Of a stretch of DNA of 64,000 bases, positions 32,429 through 40,759 are shown piece after piece. The notes beneath the pieces were generated by a model that was not told the origin of the DNA, ran no database searches, and saw only the letters and a program-made list of their open reading frames with translations. Origin of the DNA: G965197675 sp965197675 (lineage in GTDB: Bacteria; Chloroflexota; Dehalococcoidia; Plut-88900); NCBI GenBank assembly GCA_965197675.1, contig OZ240221.1, forward strand, positions 558,001 through 622,000. The letters run 5' to 3'. Made by a program: the position numbers and the translations under genes. The first letter of the stretch is position 1. The number at the start of each line of letters is the position of its first letter.

Positions 32429-33046
32429 ATGGCCAATGTCATTCCAGAGGTAGTGATTCTGCGGTTACCTCTATACGTCAGAGCCCTGACACAGCTTGAG
32501 GAAAAGGGCATACAGGTGGTCAGCTCGCATACATTGGGAGACAAACTGCAGATAACGCCCGCCCAGATCAGAAAGGATCTCAGCTATTTTGGTCGGTTCG
32601 GGAAGCAAGGGAGGGGTTATCGAGTCCAGTTCCTAATGTCTGAGCTTCGCTCTATCATGGGTCTAGGCCGGGAGTGGAAGGCGGCGCTGGTTGGAGTGGG
32701 GCGGTTGGGAAGAGCCATCGTTAGCTACCCAGGCTTCACTAGGGAAGGGTTCCACGTGGTCGCCCTCTTCGATACGGCTCCTGAGATCATCGGCTCTAAG
32801 GTGGATTCAGAAGTGGTCAGGGACATGAAAGACCTGGACAAAGTGATAAAGCAGAAGGATATCCACATCGGCATCGTATCCGTCCCCGAGCTGTATGCTC
32901 AGTCGGTGGTTGACAGGCTAGTCCAATGCGGCATCAAGGGAATTCTTAACTACGCCCCTATATCCCCGCAAGTTCCAAAGGGCGTTTGGGTGCGAAATAT
33001 AGATCCTGTACTCGAGTTGCAAGCATTGACTTTCCACCTGAAGTAG
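32429..33046 (+). CDS. rex: Redox-sensing transcriptional repressor Rex
   Basis: A 205-residue NADH/NAD+-sensing repressor. The N-terminal winged helix has RLPLYVRALTQLEEKGIQVV and the recognition region LQITPAQIRKDLSYFGRFGK with the adjacent QGRGYRV. The Rossmann part opens ALVGVGRLGRAIVSYPGF, and the C-terminal swapped helix is LELQALTFHL. NADH binding releases Rex from TTGTG-N8-CACAA operators and derepresses respiratory genes. ATG 32429 is the start. It converges with atpC, ten bases apart, at the distal end of the atp operon, whose promoter carries a matching operator. Confidence 0.95.
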   Translation: MANVIPEVVILRLPLYVRALTQLEEKGIQVVSSHTLGDKLQITPAQIRKDLSYFGRFGKQGRGYRVQFLMSELRSIMGLGREWKAALVGVGRLGRAIVSYPGFTREGFHVVALFDTAPEIIGSKVDSEVVRDMKDLDKVIKQKDIHIGIVSVPELYAQSVVDRLVQCGIKGILNYAPISPQVPKGVWVRNIDPVLELQALTFHLK

Positions 33047-33056
33047 TGGGGCGAAC

Positions 33057-33470
33057 CTATCTAGCGCGGCGACGCCTCTCGGAAACCTTAAGGCGAATCC
33101 TGGAGCGGCGCAGAGCCGATAAAGCCCGAGTCAAGTCTACGTCAGAAGCGCTAGATTTCAGCTTCTCCTCGGCCCTCTTCACGGCCTCTTGTGCTCGCTC
33201 TGCGTCAATTTCCTCGGCGCGTTCTGCGGCGTCGGCTAGGATGGTCAGCTTATTCTGAAACACCTCCATGAACCCACCTGTAATAGCCATGCCAACTTCG
33301 TCGCCGTCCTTACGCACTCGCAACTCCCCGGGCTGAAGCGCAGTAAGCAAGGGAGCATGTCTGGGTAGAATACCCAACTCTCCCATAATCCCTGGCGCGA
33401 TAACCATGTCTACATCGTCGGAGTAGACCACCCGCTCCGCCGTCACTATTTCCAGCTTCAGACCAGCCAT
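33057..33470 (-). CDS. atpC: ATP synthase F1 epsilon subunit
   Basis: The central-stalk subunit that couples and inhibits F1. LKLEIVTAERVVYSDDVDMV and GELGILPRHAPLLTALQPGE are the standard N-terminal beta-sandwich; a C-terminal helix pair (AERAEEIDAERAQEAVKRAE) ends in a basic RRRRAR tail. It has 137 residues, normal. It is the last gene of the operon, 27 bases after atpD. Confidence 0.96.
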   Translation of the reverse strand: MAGLKLEIVTAERVVYSDDVDMVIAPGIMGELGILPRHAPLLTALQPGELRVRKDGDEVGMAITGGFMEVFQNKLTILADAAERAEEIDAERAQEAVKRAEEKLKSSASDVDLTRALSALRRSRIRLKVSERRRRAR

Positions 33471-33497
33471 ATCATCAACTCGGATGAATTTAGGTTA

Positions 33498-34895
33498 TTA
33501 CTCGTCAACCGACATTTGCCGTGCCTGCTCAATTGCCTCTTCGATATTACCGACCATGTAAAAGGCCTGCTCGGGAAGCTCATCATACTTGCCCTCTAGG
33601 ATCTCCTTGAATCCCCTCACCGTATCTTTTATAGGCACGTATTTTCCAGGTCTACCCGTAAAGGCCTCAGCAACAAACATGGGCTGAGATAGGAATCTCT
33701 GAATCTTCCGTGCCCTGGCTACTGTCGTTCTGTCTTCATCGCTAAGCTCTTCCACTCCCAAGATAGCAATAATGTCCTGAAGGTCTCGGTATCTCTGTAA
33801 CACCTGCTGGACACCTCGCGCGGCTTCGTAGTGTTCCTGCCCAACTACCTGTGGGTCCAGTATACGAGAGAAGGAGGAGAGGGGGTCCACCGCCGGATAT
33901 ATGCCCTGCTCCGCAATGGAGCGTTCCAGAGCAATTACGGCGTCCAAATGCCCAAATGTGGTGGCTACTCCTGGGTCTGTATAGTCGTCGGCGGGTACGT
34001 AGATAGCCTGGAAAGAGGTGATGGAACCAGACTTGGTGGTTGTGATGCGCTCCTCCAGGTCTCCCATCTCAGTGGCTAGAGTTGGCTGGTATCCCACCGC
34101 CGACGGCATTCGTCCCAGCAATGCCGATACCTCCATACCCGCTAGAATGTAGCGATATATGTTGTCGATGAACAGCAAAACGTCCTGACGCTCTCTGTCG
34201 CGGAAGTACTCTGACATGGTCAAGCCCGTTAGGGCTATTCTTAGCCTCACACCTGGAGGCTCATTCATCTGGCCAAAGACCAGCACTGTCTTGTCTATGA
34301 CGCCGGACTCCTGCATCTCATGCCACAGGTCGTTGCCTTCTCGGGAGCGTTCACCTACGCCGGCGAAGACGGAGAACCCTCCATGCTCAGTGGCTATGTT
34401 ACGGATAAGCTCCTGGATAATGACGGTTTTTCCCACTCCGGCACCGCCGTAAGCGCCGATCTTACCCCCTCGAGTGAAGGGCGTGATCAAGTCTATGACC
34501 TTGAGTCCCGTTTCCAGCATCTGGACTGTTGTCTCTTGCTCTTCGAAGGAGGGTGGGTCTCTGTGAATAGGCCAGTATTCCTCGGCTTTCACTTCTCCCA
34601 GGTTATCGAGAGGTTCCCCTATCACGTTGAACAGCCTTCCCAGAGAAGGCCTCCCCACAGGGACAGAGATGGCTTGGCCAGTATCGATTGCCTCCGACCC
34701 GCGAGCTAGCCCCTCGGTAGGCTGAAAGGCCAGACATCTGACCCAGTTGTTACCGATGTGCTGTTGAACCTCCAGGGTAAGCTTGGCGCCGTTCATTGGC
34801 ACCTCGACGGCGTTGTTCAGGGAGGGCAGCTCATCGGGGGGGAACTCTACATCCACTACGGTTCCTATGACCTGCATTACTTTTCCTTTAGCCAT
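33498..34895 (-). CDS. atpD: ATP synthase F1 beta subunit
   Basis: The catalytic subunit, about 465 residues. AYGGAGVGKTVIIQEL is the P-loop, GVGERSREGNDL carries the catalytic Glu, ALTGLTMSEYFRD and VLLFIDNIYR the Walker B region, and SALLGRMPSAVGYQPTLATE the catch-loop region. The usual FRFTQAGSEVS is here YRYILAGMEVS, a local substitution in an otherwise invariant stretch. I prefer ATG 34895, with GGAG six bases upstream, over TTG 34907. It follows the 91-residue unknown gene by 16 bases. Confidence 0.97.
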   Translation of the reverse strand: MAKGKVMQVIGTVVDVEFPPDELPSLNNAVEVPMNGAKLTLEVQQHIGNNWVRCLAFQPTEGLARGSEAIDTGQAISVPVGRPSLGRLFNVIGEPLDNLGEVKAEEYWPIHRDPPSFEEQETTVQMLETGLKVIDLITPFTRGGKIGAYGGAGVGKTVIIQELIRNIATEHGGFSVFAGVGERSREGNDLWHEMQESGVIDKTVLVFGQMNEPPGVRLRIALTGLTMSEYFRDRERQDVLLFIDNIYRYILAGMEVSALLGRMPSAVGYQPTLATEMGDLEERITTTKSGSITSFQAIYVPADDYTDPGVATTFGHLDAVIALERSIAEQGIYPAVDPLSSFSRILDPQVVGQEHYEAARGVQQVLQRYRDLQDIIAILGVEELSDEDRTTVARARKIQRFLSQPMFVAEAFTGRPGKYVPIKDTVRGFKEILEGKYDELPEQAFYMVGNIEEAIEQARQMSVDE

Positions 34896-34911
34896 GGTCT
34901 GCTCCAATTAG

Positions 34912-35187
34912 CTAAATATCCAACTTGGACATGTATGAATAATATTCTACGTTGCTGATAATTCTGGATTCGATAGTGCCTAGTTCAACCAATTTTCTTA
35001 AAGCAGCTTTTAAATTTTCCATTTTGCCCGTGTGAAACATACCATGTCCTGGTTCAATAAGAAACATCAGGTCATCTTGACTAAACGCTTCATCTCTTTT
35101 TTGAGTGATATGTTCATGGGCACGTATCATCAACTCTTCAATGCCAGAAGTTATCCCCAGATCAAATTGCTTTCTTGTGATCGGCAC
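34912..35187 (-). CDS. Unknown 91-residue protein inside the atp operon
   Basis: A small basic-acidic protein between atpG and atpD, where adjacency is usual. It reads TRKQFDLGITSGIEELMIRA near the start, then FHTGKMENLKAALRKLVELG and TIESRIISNVEYYSYM. The end resembles a winged-helix wing (LxxLVELGxIExR...YYS), so it may be a DNA-binding or adaptor domain; this is inference. It is much richer in A+T than its neighbours. The start is GTG 35187 with GAGG upstream; a gap of about 105 bases separates it from atpG. It is probably a later insertion. Confidence 0.65.
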   Translation of the reverse strand: MPITRKQFDLGITSGIEELMIRAHEHITQKRDEAFSQDDLMFLIEPGHGMFHTGKMENLKAALRKLVELGTIESRIISNVEYYSYMSKLDI

Positions 35188-35292
35188 TCTGTTCCCTCAC
35201 CCAGGAGAAAATCCGAGTCGTCTTCCACAGATATAATACAGAATTCCCTCTTGAGTTTGGATTCGATCTATAGGCATAGAATGTTGTCTGTC

Positions 35293-36156
35293 TCACAGCT
35301 CCAATGCCGCCACTCCTCCAGTGATATCCAGCAGCTCCGTAGTGATCGACTCCTGTCGAACCTTGTTATATACCAGGGTCAAGTCCTGGACCATATCGTT
35401 GGCGTTGTCGGTGGCATTACGCATGGCCACCATTCGAGCCGACTGCTCACTGGCAATGGATTCCAAGATGGCATGATATACCTGCATCTCGACAAATCGC
35501 GGAAGTAGCTCGCCGAGTACAGAAATACTATCGGGCTCGTAGATATAGGCGGCTGTGCTGGTCTCCTCAGAAGCGACCGCCTCGACGGGTAGTATCCGTT
35601 GTACGACCGGCACCTGGTTGGTGGTGGTAACAAAGCGGGTGTAAGCAATATAGACCTTATCCGCAAAGCCGCTGGTGTAGTCATCCATTATGATGTGTGC
35701 TATCGGCAGGGTATCAGCCACTTCAGGCCGGTCACCCAGGTCGGTAAAGACAGCCCTGACATCTCGGCCATACCTGGTCATAAAGTCTCTACCTTTTTTG
35801 CCTACGGTAACAACGCTGGCCGATACACTTTCGCCGCCTAGCATAAAGCTGCTGGTGTTTCGATTGATGTTGGCGTTGAGGCCGCCACAGAGGCCTCTAT
35901 CCGGGGTGATATGGACTATCTCTATCTTGTTAGCTTCTCGCCTTTGTAGCAGAGGGTGCATAGTATCCGGATCCAACGGCTGAGCTGCCAAGTGGGACAG
36001 AACCTCCATCATTTTCTCGGCGTATGGCCTGGCTGCTAGGACCCGCTCTTGGGCGCGCCTCATCTTGGAGGCGGCAACCATCTCCATGGCCTTGGTGATC
36101 TTGGCCGTGTTCTCCACGCTGCGTATCCGTCTACGAATTACTCGTATGTTAGCCAC
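35293..36156 (-). CDS. atpG: ATP synthase F1 gamma subunit
   Basis: The central rotor shaft, 287 residues. The N-terminus ANIRVIRRRIRSVENTAKIT and KAMEMVAASKMRRAQERVLA form the first coiled-coil helix, VHITPDRGLCGGLNANINR is the conserved internal block, and the C-terminal helix is MVAMRNATDNANDMVQDLTL, then VRQESITTELLDITGGVAAL. It starts 26 bases after atpA. Confidence 0.96.
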   Translation of the reverse strand: MANIRVIRRRIRSVENTAKITKAMEMVAASKMRRAQERVLAARPYAEKMMEVLSHLAAQPLDPDTMHPLLQRREANKIEIVHITPDRGLCGGLNANINRNTSSFMLGGESVSASVVTVGKKGRDFMTRYGRDVRAVFTDLGDRPEVADTLPIAHIIMDDYTSGFADKVYIAYTRFVTTTNQVPVVQRILPVEAVASEETSTAAYIYEPDSISVLGELLPRFVEMQVYHAILESIASEQSARMVAMRNATDNANDMVQDLTLVYNKVRQESITTELLDITGGVAALEL

Positions 36157-36182
36157 TTGAAGCCTCGTCGGTACAGTGGCAG

Positions 36183-37697
36183 CTAGCTTTCATGCGAAAC
36201 CGTCTGCTTAAACTCTTCGAGGGCCTTTGTCAACGACTCAGCTACGTCGTCTTCCACATCCTTGCTTTCAGCTATCTTTTGCCCTATCTCGGGATGGTTG
36301 GCCTGCATGAACTTGTGGAAGTCCGATTCAAAGCTGGCAACCTTGTTCAGTGGAACATCGTCCAGGTGACCGTTAACGGCCGCATACAATATCATCACCT
36401 GCTGCTCCAAGGGGAAGGGCACATACTGCGGCTGTTTCAAAATCTCGGTAAGATGTTGGCCTCTTTCTAGCTGTCGTCTGGTTGCGGCATCCAAATCGGC
36501 GGTGCCGAACTGGGCGAAGGCAGCCAGGTCTCGAAACTGGGCTAAGTCCAGCCTCAATCTGCCTGCCACTTTTCTCATGGCCTTTGCCTGGGCTGAGCCT
36601 CCCACTCTGGAAACAGATAATCCCACGTTAAGGGCCGGCCTCTGCCCAGCGTTAAACAAATCCGTCTCCAGATATATCTGGCCGTCGGTAATCGAGATCA
36701 CGTTGGTGGGAATGTAAGCGGAAACATCGCCGGCCTGTGTCTCGATGATGGGCAGGGCAGTCAGCGAACCACCCCCGTTCTCTTCGTTCATCTTGGCGGC
36801 CCGCTCCAATAGGCGACTATGAAGATAGAATACGTCCCCGGGATAGGCTTCCCGACCGGGAGGACGTCTCAGAAGCAAAGATATCTGCCTATAGGACCAG
36901 GCATGCTTGGACAGATCGTCGTATATGATGAGAGCATCCCGGCCCTGCTCCATGAACTCCTCTCCAATGGCGCAACCAGCATAGGGAGCAAGATACTGAA
37001 GGGAAGCAGGGTCTGAAGCATTAGCCGATACCACCACGGTATAGTCCATGGCGCCGTAGCTCTCTAAGATAGCCACTGTTTGGGCAACTTTGGAGGTCTT
37101 CTGCCCTATAGCTACATAGATGCAGATGAGGTCTCCACCCTTCTGGTTGATTACGGTGTCGAGGGCTATGGCGGATTTGCCAGTGGAACGATCGCCGATG
37201 ATCAACTCTCGTTGGCCGCGTCCGATGGGGATCATGCTATCTATGGCCTTTATACCCGTCTGAACGGGCGTGTTTACCGATTCTCGTGTGACCACGTTCG
37301 GGGCGACCCTCTCCAGTGGGCGGGTCTTTGAGGCTTTGACTGGGCCCCTACCATCAAGGGACTCTCCCAGGGGGTTGATCACCCTACCTATTAGCTGGTC
37401 TCCCACGCCAACTTCGGCTATACGGCCCGTCGACCTAACTTCATCTCCCTCTTTGAGCTCTTCGAAATCTCCCAGAATTACGGCCCCGACGCTCTCTTCT
37501 TCCAGGTTCATCGCTATAGCCGTGGCTCCATTGGGAAAGGTGAGAAGTTCGTTGGCCTTAACCCCTGACAATCCATGGATTCTGGCTATCCCATCTCCGA
37601 CCTCTACCACCGTACCCACGTCCACCGCAGCTACCTGCGTGCCGAACTCCTCTATCTGCTGCTTGATAATGGAAGCTATGTCTTGGGAGTTGACCAT
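36183..37697 (-). CDS. atpA: ATP synthase F1 alpha subunit
   Basis: The non-catalytic nucleotide-binding subunit, 504 residues. LIIGDRSTGKSAIALDTVIN is the P-loop; the common GDRQTGKT is GDRSTGKS here. ALIIYDDLSKHAWSYRQISL is the Walker B region, and GLSVSRVGGSAQAKAMRKVA carries the Arg finger. The N-terminal SIIKQQIEEFGTQVAAVDVG is the delta-binding end. ATG 37697. Confidence 0.97.
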   Translation of the reverse strand: MVNSQDIASIIKQQIEEFGTQVAAVDVGTVVEVGDGIARIHGLSGVKANELLTFPNGATAIAMNLEEESVGAVILGDFEELKEGDEVRSTGRIAEVGVGDQLIGRVINPLGESLDGRGPVKASKTRPLERVAPNVVTRESVNTPVQTGIKAIDSMIPIGRGQRELIIGDRSTGKSAIALDTVINQKGGDLICIYVAIGQKTSKVAQTVAILESYGAMDYTVVVSANASDPASLQYLAPYAGCAIGEEFMEQGRDALIIYDDLSKHAWSYRQISLLLRRPPGREAYPGDVFYLHSRLLERAAKMNEENGGGSLTALPIIETQAGDVSAYIPTNVISITDGQIYLETDLFNAGQRPALNVGLSVSRVGGSAQAKAMRKVAGRLRLDLAQFRDLAAFAQFGTADLDAATRRQLERGQHLTEILKQPQYVPFPLEQQVMILYAAVNGHLDDVPLNKVASFESDFHKFMQANHPEIGQKIAESKDVEDDVAESLTKALEEFKQTVSHES

Positions 37698-37773
37698 TTC
37701 CTTACCTCTACGTCCAGTTGGTATCTTTTTGTTTCGACTGTTCTATTTGTCTTTTGAAAATAGCTGTAAACAA

Positions 37774-38313
37774 TCAAGCTCCTTGCTCCACAAGGGCCTT
37801 CTTCAATTCATCCAGCCTGGTCTTGGTGCTTCCATCTATTACTTGGTCTCCAATTCGGATGACTAGACCACCGATGATGTCAGGAAGTACATTCGCTGAT
37901 AGCGCTATCTCCTTGCCAGTGGCCTCGGATAGCTGCTTTGTGATCCGGTCTTGATCTCGTTTGCCTAACGGAACAGCTGAGACCACCTCTACTGTCTCCA
38001 AGCCTTGATGAGTATTCAACAGATTTCTGTACTCATTAGCTATATCCGCGGCTATACCAACCCTACCCTTGGTCGCCAGTAGAGTGGCTAAGTTAACTGC
38101 CAAAGGGTTAAGACGAGCGAACTGCTCCTGTAGGAGGCCGATCTTCTTTTCGAGGCGAATTTTGGGGTTTTCCAGAAAGGCCTTGAGCTGCGCATCTAAC
38201 AGAACGGTCGCAAGGGTATCCAGGTCTTCCCGCCACCTCTCAAGCTCATTGCGTTCCAGGGCTATCTGAAAAACGGCCTGGGCATGCCTCCTAGCAGATA
38301 CCCTTCTAGCCAT
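37774..38313 (-). CDS. atpH: ATP synthase F1 delta subunit
   Basis: The peripheral-stalk cap that joins F1 to the b subunits, 179 residues. RRHAQAVFQIALERNELERW is the N-terminal helical domain that binds alpha, and GGLVIRIGDQVIDGSTKTRL is the conserved C-terminal signature. It starts three bases after the atpF stop. Confidence 0.95.
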   Translation of the reverse strand: MARRVSARRHAQAVFQIALERNELERWREDLDTLATVLLDAQLKAFLENPKIRLEKKIGLLQEQFARLNPLAVNLATLLATKGRVGIAADIANEYRNLLNTHQGLETVEVVSAVPLGKRDQDRITKQLSEATGKEIALSANVLPDIIGGLVIRIGDQVIDGSTKTRLDELKKALVEQGA

Positions 38314-38316
38314 ACT

Positions 38317-38823
38317 CTATCCTCCATCCTTCTTGGAGCTAATGCTTCCCTCCAGCACTTCGTCGATGAGCTTCCCATGCTTCTCTTCATCCAGGGAGGA
38401 ATTGATAACCTTCTCAGCCGCAGTAATTGCCAGGCCTGCAAACTCCCTACGCACCTTCTCCACTGCTTCATCTCGCTCTCTTTGAATCTCGCTGCGCGCC
38501 CGATCTATCATAGCCTCGCCTTCTTGGCGAGCCGCATCGCGCGTCTCCTCTTTCAGTCTTTCACCAATCTCGGTGGCCTGATTGATGAGTCTCTGCCCCT
38601 CCTGCCGAGCCTCCTCGATCTGTTTCTTTACCTCTTCCTCGCCGCGAGTAGACTCCTCCTTCATGCGCTCCGCAGCCTCCATACCCTCCTTGATCTTTGC
38701 CGAGCGTCTGTCCAGCATTCTCAATATGGGCTTGTATAGGAGAAGACGCAGAACGATAAGCACTATCAGAACGTTTATTACCTGGACGATGAGTCCCGGC
38801 AAGTTTATTCCCAACTCACCCAC
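38317..38823 (-). CDS. atpF: ATP synthase Fo b subunit
   Basis: The peripheral stalk, 168 residues. One membrane helix (LIVQVINVLIVLIVLRLLLY, residues about 10-29) is followed by a long charged coiled coil (MLDRRSAKIKEGMEAAERMK onward). The C-terminal EFAGLAITAAEKVINSSLDE is the delta-contact end. Only one b-type gene is present, so the stalk is a homodimer. Confidence 0.95.
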   Translation of the reverse strand: MGELGINLPGLIVQVINVLIVLIVLRLLLYKPILRMLDRRSAKIKEGMEAAERMKEESTRGEEEVKKQIEEARQEGQRLINQATEIGERLKEETRDAARQEGEAMIDRARSEIQRERDEAVEKVRREFAGLAITAAEKVINSSLDEEKHGKLIDEVLEGSISSKKDGG

Positions 38824-38865
38824 CTAACTCTCCTTCCACAGGGGGATTAGGATTCCGCCGAGTAG

Positions 38866-39126
38866 TTAGACAAACTTAATTATAACGGCCACAACTAGGG
38901 CATAAATTGCTATTGCCTCAGCGAACGCAATACCCAGAATCATATTCGTACGAACTGCCGGCTCTGCCTCAGGATTGCGTCCCAAGGCCTCCATGGCCCT
39001 GCCTACCAACAGACCGATTCCAATGCCGGGACCAAGCGCCCCCAATCCCATAGCTATGCCAGTGCCTATAGAACCCAGTCCCTCATCACCGATCTGCGCG
39101 AGTATTAGAGCTATTAACTCAAACAT
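38866..39126 (-). CDS. atpE: ATP synthase Fo c subunit
   Basis: An 86-residue hairpin that forms the rotor ring. Helix 1 is glycine-rich (GLGALGPGIGIGLLVGRAME), the loop is ALGRNPEAEP, and helix 2 carries the ion-binding Glu70 in ILGIAFAEAIAIYALV. The Gln of helix 1 and the Ser/Thr after the Glu that mark sodium-binding rings are absent (Ile and Ala here), so proton coupling is likely. The ribosome site AAAGGAGG is four bases before the ATG, the strongest in the operon, as expected for a multi-copy subunit. Confidence 0.97.
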   Translation of the reverse strand: MFELIALILAQIGDEGLGSIGTGIAMGLGALGPGIGIGLLVGRAMEALGRNPEAEPAVRTNMILGIAFAEAIAIYALVVAVIIKFV

Positions 39127-39199
39127 GTCGCCTCCTTTGCGGGTATTTTACCTGTGAGATTCATTAATTCCCAGTACTATTTGCGAACGCTGTTAGCTT

Positions 39200-40411
39200 C
39201 TACCCCTCTCCTCCTTTTGCTGCTTGCTGCTGCACTTCTGCATCAGTGGCTTCCTCGTGATGTTCTTCGCCGTGGGCAGTTACTGCAATCACCGCAAAGA
39301 TCAGCATCAGCACCGAGAAGATTATGGCTTGAATGAAGCCGACGAAAAGCTCTAGTCCATAGAATGGAACGGCCAGCACCAGAGGTATAAGGAACATCAT
39401 GACGAATATGAGAATCTCTCCGGCGAACATATTGCCGAAGAGTCGGAAAGTGAAGCTGATGATCCTGGCAATCTCGCTTATACCCTCCAAGACTCCAACA
39501 AACACGTTTATGAAACCTTCGCTTATCCTTCCTCTACGAAGAGCTCCAAAGTTGAAGAACTTGCCGGCGTAGCTAAAGAGTCCAAGGGCGCGTACTCCCC
39601 AAAACTCCACCATGAACATGCCCACAATTGCTATAGCCAACGTAGTATTGAGGGCCGTGTTGGCATTTCTGAAGTAGGGCACCAGGAAACCTATGGACTT
39701 ATCTTCGGGCAACTCACCGCGTGCATCCATCTCATAGTATTCCAGAGCGGATATGGTCTGATCATGCAGTGCTAGAGGCAGGACGCTGAAGAACCCCACC
39801 TCATCGAAGGCGTGAAGTTCCAAATCCCCCAACTCATCGTGGACCGCCCTACCTACAGATAGTTCAGGAGGGGAAGCGGCCTTTTCGGAATCGCTCAACT
39901 CCAAGTACTCTTCCAGCTGGTGCTCCGCATCTTCCGCAGTTACGTGCGCATGCTCCGCTTCCTCTTCTACCACATGTTCTATAACCTCATGAGCATCCTC
40001 GATCTTACCAATGGTGCTGAACCCGGGGAGAAGGCTGATCCAGTTGTTGACTATTACGAACAGGAATATGGTAGCTATCAAGGGGAAGAAGCGTCGGGCG
40101 TTTTTCTGCCCAGCTATGGCCTCCACCAGCCCATAGAACCACTCGATGACCGCCTCGACGAAATTCTGCCAGCCTTTGGGGATCAGGCCCATTTTGCGGC
40201 TGGCAAAGTAGGCAAGCATTATTAGCAACACCACGGCGATCCAGGACGTGAACATGGTGTTGGTAAGCTCGAAGCCGCCAAGGGAGCTCAGCTTTTCTGG
40301 CTTGATGGAGATGGGGGGGAAGGGGAAGCGAAACAGGGCTTGACTGACGACAACAGACAAAAGGAATAGGCCGATAATGGCGAGAGGTTTGGGACGCAGG
40401 AGCCTAGACAT
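39200..40411 (-). CDS. atpB: ATP synthase Fo a subunit with a large acidic insertion
   Basis: The stator channel subunit, 403 residues; most are about 230-300. The N-terminal and C-terminal parts are normal: WISLLPGF near residue 130, NTTLAIAIVG near 255, and the essential Arg323 in SFTFRLFGNMFAGEIL. Between LLPGF and NTTLA, residues about 135-245, lies an acidic His/Glu-rich segment (it contains HEVIEHVVEEEAEHAHVTAE) followed by a part with FFSVLPLALHD. The C-terminus also has a HGEEHHEE tail. By topology the insertion lies in a loop between membrane helices. It overlaps the upstream small gene by one base. Confidence 0.93.
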   Translation of the reverse strand: MSRLLRPKPLAIIGLFLLSVVVSQALFRFPFPPISIKPEKLSSLGGFELTNTMFTSWIAVVLLIMLAYFASRKMGLIPKGWQNFVEAVIEWFYGLVEAIAGQKNARRFFPLIATIFLFVIVNNWISLLPGFSTIGKIEDAHEVIEHVVEEEAEHAHVTAEDAEHQLEEYLELSDSEKAASPPELSVGRAVHDELGDLELHAFDEVGFFSVLPLALHDQTISALEYYEMDARGELPEDKSIGFLVPYFRNANTALNTTLAIAIVGMFMVEFWGVRALGLFSYAGKFFNFGALRRGRISEGFINVFVGVLEGISEIARIISFTFRLFGNMFAGEILIFVMMFLIPLVLAVPFYGLELFVGFIQAIIFSVLMLIFAVIAVTAHGEEHHEEATDAEVQQQAAKGGEG

Positions 40412-40647
40412 TAGCGTTTACCCTTGCCATCCCCTTTAAGCATGGGCCGTACTAGTTTATAGGTGCTCCAGAAGGCCACTAGCAAACCGAGAGCCAGTCC
40501 TAGTAGTATAAATAGGGGAGAGGTGTGGACCCAATCGTCCAGCAACAGACCTCCTACTGCCCCTATGACCACGGGAGTAACGATGTACCACCCTAACCCC
40601 AGCAGCCTCAGGGCATCAAGCCATGGGCTCCTATTCACTCCTCCCAC
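40411..40647 (-). CDS. AtpZ/AtpI-type small membrane protein
   Basis: A 78-residue protein with two membrane helices (YIVTPVVIGAVGGLLLDDWV and SPLFILLGLALGLLVAFWST) and a basic tail. It is the first gene of the operon, as AtpI/AtpZ proteins usually are; family members assist ring assembly or carry Ca/Mg. GTG 40647 lies only 12 bases past the -10 box. GTG 40638 is an alternative, but its GGGAGGA would touch the codon. Confidence 0.85.
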   Translation of the reverse strand: MGGVNRSPWLDALRLLGLGWYIVTPVVIGAVGGLLLDDWVHTSPLFILLGLALGLLVAFWSTYKLVRPMLKGDGKGKR

Positions 40648-40653
40648 TTCAGT

Positions 40654-40671
40654 TTGTGCAGTCTATCACAA
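40654..40671 (-). promoter_or_regulatory. Candidate Rex operator on the atp promoter
   Basis: On the minus strand, TTGTGATAGACTGCACAA: perfect TTGTG and CACAA half-sites eight bases apart, as in known Rex operators. It contains the -10 box TAGACT, so a bound repressor would block RNA polymerase. rex is in the same window, next to the other end of this operon. Confidence 0.65.
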
Positions 40672-40688
40672 CTGCCCTAAGCGGTCAA
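40660..40688 (-). promoter_or_regulatory. Promoter of the atp operon
   Basis: On the minus strand, TTGACC (40683-40688), a 17-base spacer and TAGACT (40660-40665). The transcript should start about five bases before the GTG at 40647. Confidence 0.72.
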
Positions 40689-40707
40689 CCGGATACCAGG
40701 GTGATAC

Positions 40708-40730
40708 AAAAAAACGCCCTGTCGGGCGTC
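40708..40730 (-). terminator. Rho-independent terminator of the DUF151 gene
   Basis: On the minus strand, a 6-bp G/C stem (ACGCCC-GACA-GGGCGT) runs directly into seven T residues. It ends the DUF151 transcript just before the atp promoter. Confidence 0.85.
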
Positions 40731-40759
40731 TTCCCAGTAGATGGTCGCCAACTCCCGAT

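Noticed and set aside
38866..39126. Sodium-coupled ATP synthase
   Set aside because: The c subunit lacks the helix-1 Gln and the Ser/Thr after the ion-binding Glu that mark sodium rings.
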